64,000 nt of DNA from Rhodanobacteraceae bacterium (GTDB taxonomy: Bacteria > Pseudomonadota > Gammaproteobacteria > Xanthomonadales > Ahniellaceae). Positions within the stretch are counted from its first letter, which is position 1. Each line of letters opens with the position of its first letter. The translations under genes were made by a program, and so were the position numbers. Below the pieces are notes generated by a model. The model was given only the letters and a program-made list of their open reading frames with translations, did no database searches and had not been told where the DNA came from. Location: contig JADJFT010000001.1 of the NCBI GenBank assembly GCA_016708465.1, positions 186,001-250,000 on the forward strand, read 5' to 3'. This document shows, piece by piece, positions 10,264 through 20,479 of this stretch.

Positions 10264-12075
10264 TCAGTCCGCGCACACCAGTCGGTTGCGTCCGTCGCGC
10301 TTGGCTTTGTAAAGCGCGGCATCGGCGGCGCGGATCAGTTTATCTGGTCCGGAATGCAGGTCGCCGCCATCGAGCGCCGCCAGGCCGAGGCTGATCGTCA
10401 ACGTGATGGTTGCGCCATGGCCGTCGATTCGTAGCGCGGCGACTTCGTTGCGCAGGATTTCAGCGCGGCGCGCCGCATCATCGCGAGTTGCGCCTGGCAA
10501 CAACACCACGAATTCCTCGCCACCGTAACGCGCAACGAAATCATCGCCTTCGCGCACATGGTTGCGCAGTACGTCGGCGACGGCGCGCAAGCAGTCGTCT
10601 CCGGCGAGATGGCCATAAGTGTCATTGATGCGCTTGAAATGGTCGATGTCGAGCATCAGCAATGCGATTGGGGCTTTGCGTTCGCGCGCTTGGCTGACCG
10701 CGTGCGCCAATGTTTCATCGAGATAGCGCCGGTTGTGGACGCCAGTCAGCCCGTCACGCAGGCTGAATTCGTGCAGGCGTCGATTTGCTGTGCGTAATTC
10801 GCCCATTGCGCGATGTAGTTCGCCGGTGCGCTCGGCAACCCGGGTTTCAAGCCGCTCGGTAGCCTCAAGCTGTAACTGCAAGTTCTGATCACGCAACAAC
10901 TTGAAGCGATAGGCCAACCCAAGCGAGAGCAAGATCATTTCGATGCTCGATCCAAACTGGATGCCGTATTCGGTGACGAAGTTCTTCGGTAGTAATCCAA
11001 ACGATACGCAGGCATAGACGACGATGCCTGCGACCATGAAACTCCAGGCCAGCAAGAAATAATAAGCGGGTCGATAGCCATGCCGCCAAGCGCTGAGGCC
11101 GGCGCCGATCATCAGGATCGCGAGCAGGAATACCGATGCCGTCTCCAGCAGAATGGCGTGGCGATAGGTAATGAATGGTGAGGCGAGGGTGATCGCCGTC
11201 ATGACCCAGGCAGCGATTCGCAGGGCGCGTGCTTGTTTTGGCTGTCGTGCCGGCAATTCGAGAAAGCTGTGGGTGAACAGGATCATGCAGGTCAGCGATC
11301 CGCCAATCGCGAGCAGCAAGACCGCGTCGTCCCATAGCGGCCAAGTGGGCCACAGGATCTGGTAGCTGATGCCGTTCAGACAGGTGAGTGCCAAGCCGAA
11401 TAGCGCGACATAGCCGATGTAATAGGGATAACTGCGGTCGCGAACCGATAGAAAAATCAACAGGTTGTAGAGCAGTAGACCGATCAGCACACCATAGTAG
11501 ACGCCGAGACCGAGTTGCGAACGTTGGTGGGTTTCTAGGAAGGCGTGATCCGAGTAAATCGCGATCGGTACCTGCACCGAGCTTTCGGTTTGCACCCGCA
11601 GCAGGCTGCTTACGCTTTGCCCGGGCGGTAGCTTCAGTGCGAAGTTGAAATGGCGGTGGTCGACACTGCGAGCAGCATAGGGTTCGCGGTCGCCAGATAC
11701 GAAGCGTTGGTCACGGCCATCGCTGTAATGCAGGTACAAATCGAGGTGGTCGAGCAACGCATATTCAACGACATACAACCAGCTCTCGTCGGGGTGATCG
11801 ACGTTGCGCAGGTCGAGCGCGAACCAATACACACCATTAGCGAAGCCGTACGTCGGTGGCCAGCGCTTGACTGGCTGGAAGCGTCCATCCTGCAACGCCG
11901 TGGTGGCGTCTTGTTCGCTGGACGCAGGATTGACATCGACCCAATAGCGCACGTTGCCCGCCGGCATGTACGTCGATTGGCTGGCATGCAGACTGAGTGC
12001 GTCGACATCGGCTCGGCTTGGCGGCGACCAAAACAGCGCGATGCCAAACATCAACAAGGCGAGAATACGAGCCAT
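10264..12075 (-). CDS. Membrane diguanylate cyclase (7TMR-DISM plus GGDEF)
   Basis: A 603-residue inner-membrane enzyme predicted to make cyclic di-GMP. Order: signal peptide, an extracytoplasmic DISMED2-like domain to about residue 180 (YWFALDLRNVDHPDESWLYV), seven membrane segments from about 190 to 390, a short coiled coil (LEATERLETRVAERTGEL), and a C-terminal GGDEF domain. The catalytic loop is GGEEF (VARYGGEEFVVLL), active in this family, with DIDHFKRINDTYGH upstream. GAGGAG precedes the ATG by nine bases. It is convergent with the ammonia-lyase gene, leaving 13 bases between them. The extracellular part probably senses a carbohydrate-like ligand (family inference). Confidence 0.88.
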   Translation of the reverse strand: MARILALLMFGIALFWSPPSRADVDALSLHASQSTYMPAGNVRYWVDVNPASSEQDATTALQDGRFQPVKRWPPTYGFANGVYWFALDLRNVDHPDESWLYVVEYALLDHLDLYLHYSDGRDQRFVSGDREPYAARSVDHRHFNFALKLPPGQSVSSLLRVQTESSVQVPIAIYSDHAFLETHQRSQLGLGVYYGVLIGLLLYNLLIFLSVRDRSYPYYIGYVALFGLALTCLNGISYQILWPTWPLWDDAVLLLAIGGSLTCMILFTHSFLELPARQPKQARALRIAAWVMTAITLASPFITYRHAILLETASVFLLAILMIGAGLSAWRHGYRPAYYFLLAWSFMVAGIVVYACVSFGLLPKNFVTEYGIQFGSSIEMILLSLGLAYRFKLLRDQNLQLQLEATERLETRVAERTGELHRAMGELRTANRRLHEFSLRDGLTGVHNRRYLDETLAHAVSQARERKAPIALLMLDIDHFKRINDTYGHLAGDDCLRAVADVLRNHVREGDDFVARYGGEEFVVLLPGATRDDAARRAEILRNEVAALRIDGHGATITLTISLGLAALDGGDLHSGPDKLIRAADAALYKAKRDGRNRLVCAD

Positions 12076-12198
12076 GCATTAATGCTCCTCGATGCCGCGA
12101 GCATAGCGGTCATAGCGCGCGCACTTCATCGCTTGTCGTGGTGGCGTTGTCATGTAACAATGCGCTATCACATTAACGTATGTTCAAAATTTACCGCG

Positions 12199-12546
12199 AT
12201 GAAGCGCAAATCAATCGAGCCGGATGCAACGCCCGAGGTGGCCGAAGCATCGTTGTACGCAGCCCTGCTTACCTTGCGTAGCGAGGATGAGTTGCATGCG
12301 TTTTTCCACGACTTGTGCACGCCGGCAGAGCTCGAAGCGATGCGGGATCGCTGGCGCGTCGTGCCGCTACTCGCCGGTGATGTGCCGTATCGCGAAATTC
12401 ATGAACGCACAGCAGTGAGCGTCACCACCATCGGGCGCGTCGCGCGCTGCCTGCAAATGGGCGAGGGTGGTTATCGCACCGCTGCCGAACGACTGGGCTG
12501 GATTACACCGCCCGCAACGACCTCAACTAAACGGACCTTTCGATGA
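12199..12546 (+). CDS. TrpR-like repressor YerC/YecD family, leader gene of the histidine operon
   Basis: A small 115-residue all-helical DNA-binding protein of the TrpR superfamily. LLTLRSEDELHAFFHDLCTP and ELEAMRDRWRVVPLL are the TrpR-like helices, and YREIHERTAVSVTTIGRVARCL is the helix-turn-helix. Its TGA overlaps the hisG ATG (ATGA), so it is the first gene of the operon. This gene order is common in Xanthomonadales and suggests control of histidine synthesis (inference). The ATG at 12199 is chosen because the open frame extends far upstream without conserved text. A weak TTGTCA at 12147 with CATTAA at 12171 could be its promoter. I see no run of histidine codons that would mark an attenuation leader. 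Confidence 0.8.
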   Translation: MKRKSIEPDATPEVAEASLYAALLTLRSEDELHAFFHDLCTPAELEAMRDRWRVVPLLAGDVPYREIHERTAVSVTTIGRVARCLQMGEGGYRTAAERLGWITPPATTSTKRTFR

Positions 12547-13442
12547 AAACTCGCGACCGACTGCGCATTGCCGTGCAGAAATCCGGACGGCTCTCCGAGC
12601 CGTCGCAGAACCTGCTTGCGCAATGTGGCCTGAGCTTCCGACAGAGCCGCGACAAGCTGTTTTGTTTTGGTGAGAACCAACCGATCGACCTTTTACTGGT
12701 GCGCGACGACGACATCCCCGGCCTCATTGACGACGGCGTGTGCGATCTCGGCTTCCTCGGTCGCAATGTGTTGGAAGAGGCGCGGCTTGACCAACTTGCA
12801 TGCAAAGGTGCGAGCGTATTGCGCGAGTTCCGCGCACTCGGGTGTGGGGGCTGCCGCCTGTCGATCGCGGTGCCGCAGGAAGAGCAATACACTGATGCTG
12901 CGCAATTGGGTGGCCGCCGCATTGCGACCAGTTACCCACGGCTGCTTGCGCGATTCCTCGCGGACCGCGGTGTCGACGCGGGCGTTGTGACCTTGTCGGG
13001 ATCGGTCGAGATCGCGCCGCGACTCGGCACCGCAGACCTGATTTGCGATCTGGTTTCGTCCGGCGCGACGCTCGTTGCTAACCAACTCAAGGAAGCCGAG
13101 ATCATCCTCAAAAGTGAGGCGATTCTGGCCGGTTCAACTGCGGCATTCGGCGACGAGCGCGATGACATTCTGGCGATGCTGATGCGTCGCCTTGATGGCG
13201 TGCTGGCAGTCCGCGATACGCGCATGCTGATGTTGCGTACCCGTCGTCAAGATTGGCCGGCGGTGCGCGATGCACTACCGCTCGGCTCGCTTCCGACGCT
13301 GACGCTAATCGATGGCGAAGGCATCGATGTCGCGGTGCAGGCGATCGTGCCGCGGCCGATCGGTTGGCCGGAACTGGAAGCGATGAGTCGTGTTGGTGCG
13401 CGGCAGATGCTGGTGCTGCCGGTCGAGAGGATGCTGGCGTGA
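12543..13442 (+). CDS. hisG: ATP phosphoribosyltransferase, long form
   Basis: First and committed step of histidine synthesis. At 299 residues it is the long HisG form with a C-terminal regulatory domain, which normally binds histidine for feedback inhibition, so no HisZ partner is needed. RIAVQKSGRLSEPSQNLL opens the protein. ADLICDLVSSGATLVANQL is the PRPP-binding region, and the regulatory domain covers about 225-299. Overlapping starts link it to yerC and hisD. Intact frame. Confidence 0.95.
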   Translation: MKTRDRLRIAVQKSGRLSEPSQNLLAQCGLSFRQSRDKLFCFGENQPIDLLLVRDDDIPGLIDDGVCDLGFLGRNVLEEARLDQLACKGASVLREFRALGCGGCRLSIAVPQEEQYTDAAQLGGRRIATSYPRLLARFLADRGVDAGVVTLSGSVEIAPRLGTADLICDLVSSGATLVANQLKEAEIILKSEAILAGSTAAFGDERDDILAMLMRRLDGVLAVRDTRMLMLRTRRQDWPAVRDALPLGSLPTLTLIDGEGIDVAVQAIVPRPIGWPELEAMSRVGARQMLVLPVERMLA

Positions 13443-14731
13443 AGCGAATCGAGTGGAACGCATTGGGCCCGCTCGAGCGTGTAGCGGTTTTGCAACGCCC
13501 GCCGAGCCAGCGCAGCGTCGAATTACGCCAGACGGTCGCGCGCATCATCGAACAAGTCCGCGCTGATGGCGATGCGACGTTGCGGGCGCTGACGCGCAAG
13601 TTGGATGCCGTGGAACTCGGTGACTTACGCGTATCGGATGCTGAATTCGTCGCCGCGCAGAATGCGATCAGCGACACCGCGCGAGCCGCGATCGACGAAG
13701 CCGGTAGCCGTATTCGTAGCTTCCATGCGGCACAGCAACCGCTGCCTTTGCGCGTCGAAACCGCACCAGGCGTCATCTGCGAACGGATCGCACGACCCAT
13801 CCGTAGCGTCGGCTTGTATGTGCCGGCCGGTTCCGCACCGTTGCCGTCTTCGGCGTTGATGCTTGGCGTGCCGGCACAGTTGGCCGGTTGCGAGCGTGTT
13901 GTGCTGTGCTCGCCGCCGGGTCGCGATGGCTGTATCGATCCGCATGTTCTGTATGCCGCGCAAAGCTGCGGTATCAGCAACGTGTTCAAGTTGGGTGGAG
14001 CACAGGCAATCGCAGCGATGGCGATTGGCACTGCCACCGTGCCGCGTTGCGACAAGCTGTTCGGACCAGGCAATGCCTTTGTCACTGAAGCCAAGCTGCA
14101 GTTTGCCGCTGACGGCATCGCGATCGACCTGCCGGCCGGACCATCAGAGGTGATGGTGATCGCCGATGCCACCGCTGATGCCGCATTTGTCGCATCCGAT
14201 TTGCTCTCGCAAGCCGAACACGGCCCGGACTCACAGGTCGTGTTGGTCGCGATCGATAACGCGTTCATCGATGCAGTTCAGATCGAAGTGGAACGCCAGT
14301 TGTTGCTGCTGCCGCGCGCCAATACGGCACGCGCGGCGCTCGCCCACAGTCTGCTGATTCGGGTCGATACGCTGGACGATGCAGTGACGATTGCCAATGC
14401 CTATGCGCCCGAACATTTGATCGTTCAAACGCGCACGCCGCGTGCCTTGCTGCCGCAGATTCGCGCGGCTGGCTCGGTATTCCTCGGCGCATTCGCAGCG
14501 GAATCACTCGGCGACTATTGTTCGGGTACCAATCATGTATTGCCGACGAATGCGGCCGCGCGTGCCTGGAGTGGCGTCGCCTTGACCAGTTTCCTGAACT
14601 TCATCACCGTGCAGGAAGTGACTGCCGACGGCTTGCGTGCGATCGGCCCCTGCGCCGTCACTTTGGCCGGCATTGAAGGCTTGGACGCGCATGCGAATGC
14701 AGTCCGATTGCGTCTGGAGCGGGCCGCATGA
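13439..14731 (+). CDS. hisD: Histidinol dehydrogenase
   Basis: Zinc enzyme for the last two oxidations, histidinol to histidine, 430 residues. VGLYVPAGSAPLPSS, KLFGPGNAFVTEAKL, DLPAGPSEVMVIAD and the catalytic Glu-His of PEHLIVQT are all present, as is the C-terminal GLRAIGPCAVTLAGIEGLDAH-like end. The GTG at 13439 overlaps the hisG stop; upstream in-frame text is not conserved, so the longer frame is rejected. Confidence 0.95.
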   Translation: MKRIEWNALGPLERVAVLQRPPSQRSVELRQTVARIIEQVRADGDATLRALTRKLDAVELGDLRVSDAEFVAAQNAISDTARAAIDEAGSRIRSFHAAQQPLPLRVETAPGVICERIARPIRSVGLYVPAGSAPLPSSALMLGVPAQLAGCERVVLCSPPGRDGCIDPHVLYAAQSCGISNVFKLGGAQAIAAMAIGTATVPRCDKLFGPGNAFVTEAKLQFAADGIAIDLPAGPSEVMVIADATADAAFVASDLLSQAEHGPDSQVVLVAIDNAFIDAVQIEVERQLLLLPRANTARAALAHSLLIRVDTLDDAVTIANAYAPEHLIVQTRTPRALLPQIRAAGSVFLGAFAAESLGDYCSGTNHVLPTNAAARAWSGVALTSFLNFITVQEVTADGLRAIGPCAVTLAGIEGLDAHANAVRLRLERAA

Positions 14732-15795
14732 GCGTGCTCGGACTGGCACGCCCGGAGCTACTGGCGATGGCGCCGTACTCGTCTGCGCGCATGGAAGCAG
14801 CGAGTGGTGACATCTGGCTGAACGCGAACGAATCGCCGTGGAATCCGATTGCGGTTGGACGCATCAATCGCTATCCCGAACCGCAGCCACCGCTGTTGCT
14901 CACGGCGCTGGCAGGGCTCTACGGTGTCGATGCGTCGCATTTGTTCATCGGCCGCGGTTCGGACGAACCGATCGATCTGTTGACGCGTGCATTCTGTCGC
15001 GCCGGCACCGATGCGGTGCTGATATCGCCGCCAACATTTGGCATGTATGCCGTTGCAGCACAGATTCAGGGGGCGAAGCAGCGCACAGTTCCTTTGCAAC
15101 GCGAGCATGGTTTCATGCTGGATATCGATGGTGTGCTCGCGGCAGTCGATGCCAGCACGCGCATCGTCTATGCCTGCACGCCGAACAATCCGACCGGGAA
15201 CAGCACCGCACCGGCAGTGTTGTTGGCGCTCGCTGAGTGTCTGCGCGACCGTGCATTGCTGGTTGTGGACGAGGCGTACATCGAGTTTTCATCGCATGAC
15301 TCGCTCGCCACGCGCGCCGGAACGCCGGACAATCTCGTTGTGTTGCGTACTTTGTCAAAAGCCCATGGGCTGGCTGGCGTGCGCATCGGTACCGCGATTG
15401 CTGCGCCCGAGGTGATCGCCCTGCTGCGGCAGATCATGGCGCCCTATCCGCTGCCGGAGCCGAGCATTGCCGCGGCGATGCAGGCTTTGTCGCAGGATGC
15501 TCGGCTGCAAACGCAGGCACGCATCGGCGAAGTCTGCCGCGAACGAGAACGCATGCGCAGCGCGCTCCCTGGATGCGCCGGTGTGCGTGAAGTCCTGTCT
15601 TCCGACGCCAATTTTCTCGCGGTGCGTTTTGATCATCCGGAACGTCGCTATCAACAACTGGCGCAGGCCGGCGTCATCGTGCGCAAACTGATGAAATATC
15701 CGGGGCTTGACGATGCCCTGCGCATTTCGATCGGCACGGCGGACGAGAACAACGCCGTCTTGGCGGCACTCGCTGCAGATCGGGAGGTCGCATGA
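14728..15795 (+). CDS. hisC: Histidinol-phosphate aminotransferase
   Basis: PLP-dependent fold-type I aminotransferase, 355 residues, converting imidazole-acetol phosphate to histidinol phosphate. [10 protein letters not shown] at the N-terminus and CTPNNPTGN are classical. The PLP lysine is in [14 protein letters not shown], and VVDEAYIEF holds the cofactor aspartate. The start overlaps hisD by four bases and the stop overlaps hisB. Confidence 0.95.
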   Translation: MSVLGLARPELLAMAPYSSARMEAASGDIWLNANESPWNPIAVGRINRYPEPQPPLLLTALAGLYGVDASHLFIGRGSDEPIDLLTRAFCRAGTDAVLISPPTFGMYAVAAQIQGAKQRTVPLQREHGFMLDIDGVLAAVDASTRIVYACTPNNPTGNSTAPAVLLALAECLRDRALLVVDEAYIEFSSHDSLATRAGTPDNLVVLRTLSKAHGLAGVRIGTAIAAPEVIALLRQIMAPYPLPEPSIAAAMQALSQDARLQTQARIGEVCRERERMRSALPGCAGVREVLSSDANFLAVRFDHPERRYQQLAQAGVIVRKLMKYPGLDDALRISIGTADENNAVLAALAADREVA

Positions 15796-16859
15796 GTTTG
15801 CGCAAAATTCTTTTCCTCGATCGTGATGGCACCCTGATCGAGGAACCAGCCGATTTCCAGATTGATTCGCTCGCGAAACTCAGGCTGGTGCCGGGCGTCA
15901 TTCCCGGCTTGCTGAAGCTGAAGGCCGCCGGTTACGAGTTCGTCATGGTCAGTAACCAGGATGGCCTCGGCACCGACAGCTTCCCGATCGCCGATTTCGA
16001 GCCGCCACAGCGGCTATTACTCGACATTCTCGCGTCGCAAGGCATCCAGTTCAGCGCCATCCATATCGACCCGCATTTCGAACATGAAAACGCAGCAACG
16101 CGTAAACCCGGCATCGGCATGCTGCTCGACTACTTGCGTTCGGGCACGCTCGACTTCGCGCACAGCGCCGTGATCGGTGATCGCGAGACCGACTTGCAAC
16201 TGGCACACAATCTTGGCGTGCGTGGTTTCCGCGTTGGTCCGGAACACGACGACTGGGCGACGATTGCGCACCGCATTGCCGATACGCCACGCATCGCTGC
16301 TGTCGAACGCGTTACTAGTGAAACGCGGATTCGTGTGCAGGTTGACCTCGACCGCGAGGCCCGCGCTGAAGTCGCGACCGGTATCGGCTTTTTTGATCAC
16401 ATGCTTGAACAGATCGGTCGCCACGGCGGGTTCGCACTGACCTTGACCTGTGCCGGTGACACCCACATCGACGAACACCACAGCATCGAGGATTCCGCAC
16501 TTGCGCTTGGTGAAGCCCTGCGCAAGGCGCTCGGTGACAAGCGTGGCATCGGCCGTTACGGTTTCACCTTACCGATGGACGAGACGCTGGCGAGTGCCAC
16601 TCTGGACTTGTCTGGACGGGCTTTTTTCGTGTTCGAAGGCGCGTTCCCGCGCAGCGAGGTCGGCGGTATGGCGACCGAACTGGTGCCACACTTTTTCCGG
16701 TCGCTATGTGATGCGCTCGGTGCCAACCTGCATCTGAGTGTGCGTGGCGACAATACGCACCACATGGTCGAGGCCTGTTTTAAAGTGGTCGCGCGTGCGT
16801 TGCGTCAGGCCATCCGCCGCGACGGTGATGCAATCCCGAGCACCAAGGGCGCGTTGTGA
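15792..16859 (+). CDS. hisB: Bifunctional histidinol-phosphatase / imidazoleglycerol-phosphate dehydratase
   Basis: A two-domain protein of 355 residues. The N-terminal HAD phosphatase carries LFLDRDGTL and VSNQDGLG. The C-terminal dehydratase from about 170 has [28 protein letters not shown] and [12 protein letters not shown], the His-rich metal sites. In E. coli the phosphatase loop holds zinc through three cysteines and a histidine. Here the matching segment reads [15 protein letters not shown], without cysteines, so that zinc site seems lost. Linked by four-base overlaps to hisC and hisH. Confidence 0.94.
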   Translation: MSLRKILFLDRDGTLIEEPADFQIDSLAKLRLVPGVIPGLLKLKAAGYEFVMVSNQDGLGTDSFPIADFEPPQRLLLDILASQGIQFSAIHIDPHFEHENAATRKPGIGMLLDYLRSGTLDFAHSAVIGDRETDLQLAHNLGVRGFRVGPEHDDWATIAHRIADTPRIAAVERVTSETRIRVQVDLDREARAEVATGIGFFDHMLEQIGRHGGFALTLTCAGDTHIDEHHSIEDSALALGEALRKALGDKRGIGRYGFTLPMDETLASATLDLSGRAFFVFEGAFPRSEVGGMATELVPHFFRSLCDALGANLHLSVRGDNTHHMVEACFKVVARALRQAIRRDGDAIPSTKGAL

Positions 16860-17455
16860 TACGCGACGTCGTGATGCTGGACTCCGGCGGAACCAATCTT
16901 GCGTCGGTACAGTTTGCGTTTGCGCGCTTGGGTGTGCGCGCAGAATTGTCACGCGATGTTGAACGCATTCGTCGCGCCAGCCATGTCGTGCTGCCGGGTG
17001 TCGGCGCGGCAGCACCCGGCATGCAACGACTGCGCGGGTCGGGACTGGATCAGCTGATTCCGACCTTGACCCAGCCGGTGCTTGGGGTCTGCCTTGGCAT
17101 GCAACTGCTGTTCGAGTCCAGTGCTGAGGGCGATACGGACTGTCTCGGCATCCTGAGCGGCAGGCTCGCGCGCTTCGACGAAACCCGATGCGGCCGCGTG
17201 CCGCACATGGGCTGGAATCGTATCGATGCGATCAAGTCATCACCGTTGCTTGCCGGAATCGACGGCGATGCCCATGCCTATTTCGTGCATAGTTATGCAG
17301 CGCCGGTAACCACCGCCACGGTGGCGAACTGCGACTATGGCGGTGCGTTCGCCGCTGTCGTGTCCGAACGCAATTTCCATGGCGCGCAATTCCATCCGGA
17401 ACGATCTGGGGTGGTCGGTGCGCGCCTGCTGGCCAATTTTCTGGAGCTCGAATGA
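16856..17455 (+). CDS. hisH: Imidazole glycerol phosphate synthase, glutaminase subunit
   Basis: Class I glutamine amidotransferase, 199 residues, supplying ammonia to HisF. The nucleophile cysteine is in GVCLGMQLL, and the catalytic His and Glu are in [10 protein letters not shown]. The oxyanion strand text is [16 protein letters not shown]. It starts with GTG at 16856, overlapping hisB. Confidence 0.94.
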   Translation: MIRDVVMLDSGGTNLASVQFAFARLGVRAELSRDVERIRRASHVVLPGVGAAAPGMQRLRGSGLDQLIPTLTQPVLGVCLGMQLLFESSAEGDTDCLGILSGRLARFDETRCGRVPHMGWNRIDAIKSSPLLAGIDGDAHAYFVHSYAAPVTTATVANCDYGGAFAAVVSERNFHGAQFHPERSGVVGARLLANFLELE

Positions 17456-18179
17456 TTCCTATTCCCGCCATTGATCTGCGCGAAGGGCGCGTCGTGCGCC
17501 TGCGTCAGGGCGATTACAACCAGCAGCGCAACTACGACATTGATGCAGTGCAGCTCGCACGGCGTTATGCGGCCGAAGGCGCGCGGCGTCTGCATGTGGT
17601 CGATCTGGATGCCGCCCGCGATGGCGGCAGTCGCAACTTCGCCTTGCGATTTGTGAGATCGCGACTGGCCTAAATGTGCCGGTACAAGCCGGTGGCGGCG
17701 TGCGTGATGAATCCGATTTGTACGCGTTGTTCCGCGGCGGCGTCGCGGCGGCGGTGGTCGGCAGCGTCTCGGTGCGCGACCCGCAACGCGTCATCGAATG
17801 GGCGCGCGTATTCGGTCGTGATCGTATTGTCGTCGCCCTCGATACCCGCGAGCTTGATGGTGCCTGGACGCTACCACTGCACGGATGGACCGAAGCAAGC
17901 GGCGTCACCTTGCAAGATCGCATTGCGCTGTATCTCGATGCCGGCCTCGATCAATTTTTGATCACCGACATTGCCCGTGACGGCATGATGAGCGGACCGA
18001 GTCTCGATCTTTACCGGAGCTTGCGCGCCAGCTATCCACAGGCGCGCATTCAAGCATCTGGGGGCATCGATTCGGTCGCGGCGCTGACAAGTCTGCGCAC
18101 GATCGGCGCCAGTGGCGCCATCATTGGTCGCGCACTGCTTGAAGCGCGCTTTACCGTCGCCGAGGCGAATGCGTGCTAA
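17452..18179 (+). CDS. hisA: ProFAR isomerase (frameshifted)
   Basis: The TIM-barrel isomerase of the fourth histidine step. The first part reads [19 protein letters not shown] to [13 protein letters not shown]. The second part, [20 protein letters not shown] to the C-terminal [13 protein letters not shown] and GRALLEARF, is one frame over. One base is missing at about 17646-17652, and uncorrected translation stops at 17673. The halves together make a normal-length HisA of about 242 residues. Since hisF follows with its start overlapping, an assembly error is likelier than a true pseudogene. Confidence 0.9.
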
Positions 18180-18940
18180 CGCGCCGCATCATTCCCTGCC
18201 TTGACGTGCGCGATGGCCAGGTCGTGAAGGGCATACGGTTCCGTGATCATGTCGTGATCGGTGGCATCGAGGAACTGGCGCTGCGCTATCGCGATGACGG
18301 TGCCGACGAGTTGGTGTTCTACGACATCACCGCGAGTCCGCAAGGGCGTTCGGCCGATCCCGAATGGGTGCGGCGCGTGGCCTGCCATCTCGATATCCCG
18401 TTTTGTGTCGCCGGCGGTATCCGCTCGGTAGCAGATGCCGAGCGTATCCTGCACGCCGGGGCCGACAAGATCTCGGTGAACTCGCCGGCGCTGGAACGCC
18501 CGGAATTGATCAGTGAACTGGCACAGGCTTTCGGTGTGCAATGCGTGGTCGTCGGTGTCGATTCGCAGTCGGTTGCCGGCGAACTGCGTGTGCATCAATA
18601 CACCGGCGATCCCGACCGTACACAGGTCGTAGCGCGCGAAACCAGTGCTTGGGTGCGCGAGGCGGTTGAACGTGGTGCTGGCGAAATCGTGCTGAACTGC
18701 ATGAGTTCGGACGGTGCCCGCAACGGTTACGACATCGCGCAATTGGCCACTGTTCGCGCGGCCTGCTCAGTGCCGCTGATCGCGTCCGGTGGCGCCGGTG
18801 AGGCACAACATTTCGCCGACGTGTTCCGTGTTGCCGATGTCGACGGCGCACTCGCCGCCAGCGTATTCCATTCCGGTACGCTGCCGATTCCTCAACTCAA
18901 GTCGTTCCTGCGCGGGCAGGGCATTGCGATCCGTCCATGA
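18173..18940 (+). CDS. hisF: Imidazole glycerol phosphate synthase, cyclase subunit
   Basis: TIM barrel of 255 residues joined to HisH in the cell. [17 protein letters not shown] with the catalytic aspartate opens it. [35 protein letters not shown] and [14 protein letters not shown] mark the phosphate loops. GTG start at 18173 inside the end of hisA. Confidence 0.95.
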   Translation: MLTRRIIPCLDVRDGQVVKGIRFRDHVVIGGIEELALRYRDDGADELVFYDITASPQGRSADPEWVRRVACHLDIPFCVAGGIRSVADAERILHAGADKISVNSPALERPELISELAQAFGVQCVVVGVDSQSVAGELRVHQYTGDPDRTQVVARETSAWVREAVERGAGEIVLNCMSSDGARNGYDIAQLATVRAACSVPLIASGGAGEAQHFADVFRVADVDGALAASVFHSGTLPIPQLKSFLRGQGIAIRP

Positions 18941-19554
18941 ATCCGACTTCGTTTGATCCAACCCTTGTCGACTTCGCCAAGGGTGATGGCTTGGTGCCCG
19001 TGGTCGTACAGGATGCCGCCACGGCGCGTGTATTAATGCTCGGCTATATGAATCGTGAAGCGCTCGCCGCCACGCTCGCCAATGGCTGGGTGACGTTCTG
19101 GTCACGTGCAAAGCAGCGACTATGGACCAAGGGCGAAAGCTCGGGACATACGCTGGGGCTGGTCTCGGTGGCGCTCGATTGCGATGCCGATACCTTGCTG
19201 GTGTTGGCACAGCCGAACGGCCCGACCTGCCATCGTGGCTGCGACTCTTGTTTCGACCCTGGCGAGTTGCCGCTGATGTCTGAACTCGCGCGGCTCGATA
19301 GCGTGATTGCCCAGCGTCTGCGTGATCGCCCGGAAGGCAGTTACACAACAAAGCTCGCCGAATCTGGCATCCGTCGCGTTGCGCAAAAGGTCGGTGAGGA
19401 AGGTGTCGAGGCGGCGCTGGCGGCAGTCGCACAAGATGAAGATGCGCTGGTCAGTGAAGCGGCGGATTTGATCTATCACCTCGGCGTGGCATTGCGTCTG
19501 CGTGATCGGAGTTTCGATGACGTATTGCGACTCTTGCGCGAGCGGCACCGCTGA
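18937..19554 (+). CDS. hisI: Phosphoribosyl-AMP cyclohydrolase / phosphoribosyl-ATP pyrophosphatase
   Basis: Fused HisI-HisE protein of 205 residues catalysing steps two and three. The HisI half has [29 protein letters not shown] and the metal cysteines in CDADTL and CHRGCDSCF. The HisE half shows [24 protein letters not shown] and [11 protein letters not shown]. It is the last gene of the his operon, its ATG overlapping hisF. Confidence 0.95.
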   Translation: MNPTSFDPTLVDFAKGDGLVPVVVQDAATARVLMLGYMNREALAATLANGWVTFWSRAKQRLWTKGESSGHTLGLVSVALDCDADTLLVLAQPNGPTCHRGCDSCFDPGELPLMSELARLDSVIAQRLRDRPEGSYTTKLAESGIRRVAQKVGEEGVEAALAAVAQDEDALVSEAADLIYHLGVALRLRDRSFDDVLRLLRERHR

Positions 19555-19555
19555 G

Positions 19556-20479
19556 ATGGACTGGCGCACGCTCGATCGCCGTCCGACACGCGTCATCGCG
19601 CATCGTGGGGCGTCCGGGCTGCGGCCAGAGCACACGCGTACCGGCTATGAACTTGCGATCGCGCAGGGTGCCGATCTGATCGAGCCAGATCTGGTGCCGA
19701 GTCGTGATGGCACGCTATTCGCGCGCCACGATGCCGGACTTGCGCGTAGCACGGATATCGCACGGCGCACTGGCTTTGCGACGCGCGGCATGCGTGATCG
19801 CAGCGGGCAACGCGATTGGCCGGTCGAGCGATTCCTTGGTGCCGAGTTGGACTCGCTGCGCGCCGTTCAGCCGTTCGGCGGTCGCAGCCGCGCCTTCAAC
19901 TCCCGCTTGGCGTTGCCGCGCTTCACCGATGTGCTCGATATTGCCGCAGCGCATTCGAATGCAGCGCGGCGCGTCGGGATATATCCGGAACTGAAGCATC
20001 CAGCGCATTTTGCCGCGCGAGGCATCGATGTGACGGCGATCTGCATCGAGTTGTTGCGCGTGCGTGGCCATCATGGGAAGGCCGATCCAGTGTGGCTGCA
20101 ATGCTTCGAGATCGAGCCGCTGCAGCGCGTCCATGCCGCCTTGGCCTTGCCGGTGTTCTTCTTGGTCGAGCCGGCAGATATCGGTGATGTTGGCTGGCTA
20201 CGTGCCTTGCATGCACGCCATCCTTGGCTCGATGGCATCGCCGTGCCGAAGTCCGTCTTGATCGGTGTTCAGGGTAGTCCGAAATTGCTGGCTGCGGCTC
20301 ACGATTTGGGCTGGCAGGTGCATGTCTGGACCGTGCGCGACGACCAAGTGATGCCCGGATTCGCCAGCGTTCAACAAGAGTTGTCGGCGTTGTATGCACT
20401 TGGCGTCGACGCGCTGTTCGCGGATTTTCCGGAGACAGCCGTGGCCGCGCGGGCGGCTATCGTTGCGGACGCAACCTGA
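19556..20479 (+). CDS. Glycerophosphodiester phosphodiesterase
   Basis: A 307-residue GDPD-family enzyme that hydrolyses glycerophosphodiesters to glycerol 3-phosphate and an alcohol. VIAHRGASGLRPEHT holds the first catalytic His-Arg, GADLIEPDLVPSRDGTLFARHD the metal Glu-Asp and second His, and YPELKHP the third acidic residue. WQVHVWTVRDD is the usual late strand. No signal peptide is visible, so it is probably cytoplasmic. The ATG at 19556 lies one base after the his operon ends. Its 3' end overlaps the convergent peptidase gene by 23 bases. Confidence 0.88.
   Translation: MDWRTLDRRPTRVIAHRGASGLRPEHTRTGYELAIAQGADLIEPDLVPSRDGTLFARHDAGLARSTDIARRTGFATRGMRDRSGQRDWPVERFLGAELDSLRAVQPFGGRSRAFNSRLALPRFTDVLDIAAAHSNAARRVGIYPELKHPAHFAARGIDVTAICIELLRVRGHHGKADPVWLQCFEIEPLQRVHAALALPVFFLVEPADIGDVGWLRALHARHPWLDGIAVPKSVLIGVQGSPKLLAAAHDLGWQVHVWTVRDDQVMPGFASVQQELSALYALGVDALFADFPETAVAARAAIVADAT

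Noticed and set aside
10253..10275. Hairpin between the ammonia-lyase and cyclase genes
   Set aside because: A seven-pair TGCGCGG/CCGCGCA stem exists but lacks a T run and lies partly in coding sequence, so terminator function is unsupported.
12076..12198. Histidine attenuator or riboswitch before yerC
   Set aside because: No leader peptide with histidine codons and no convincing terminator/antiterminator pair could be found.
13253..13438. Upstream extension of hisD
   Set aside because: The region encodes the conserved C-terminus of HisG; the GTG at 13439 gives the normal HisD start.
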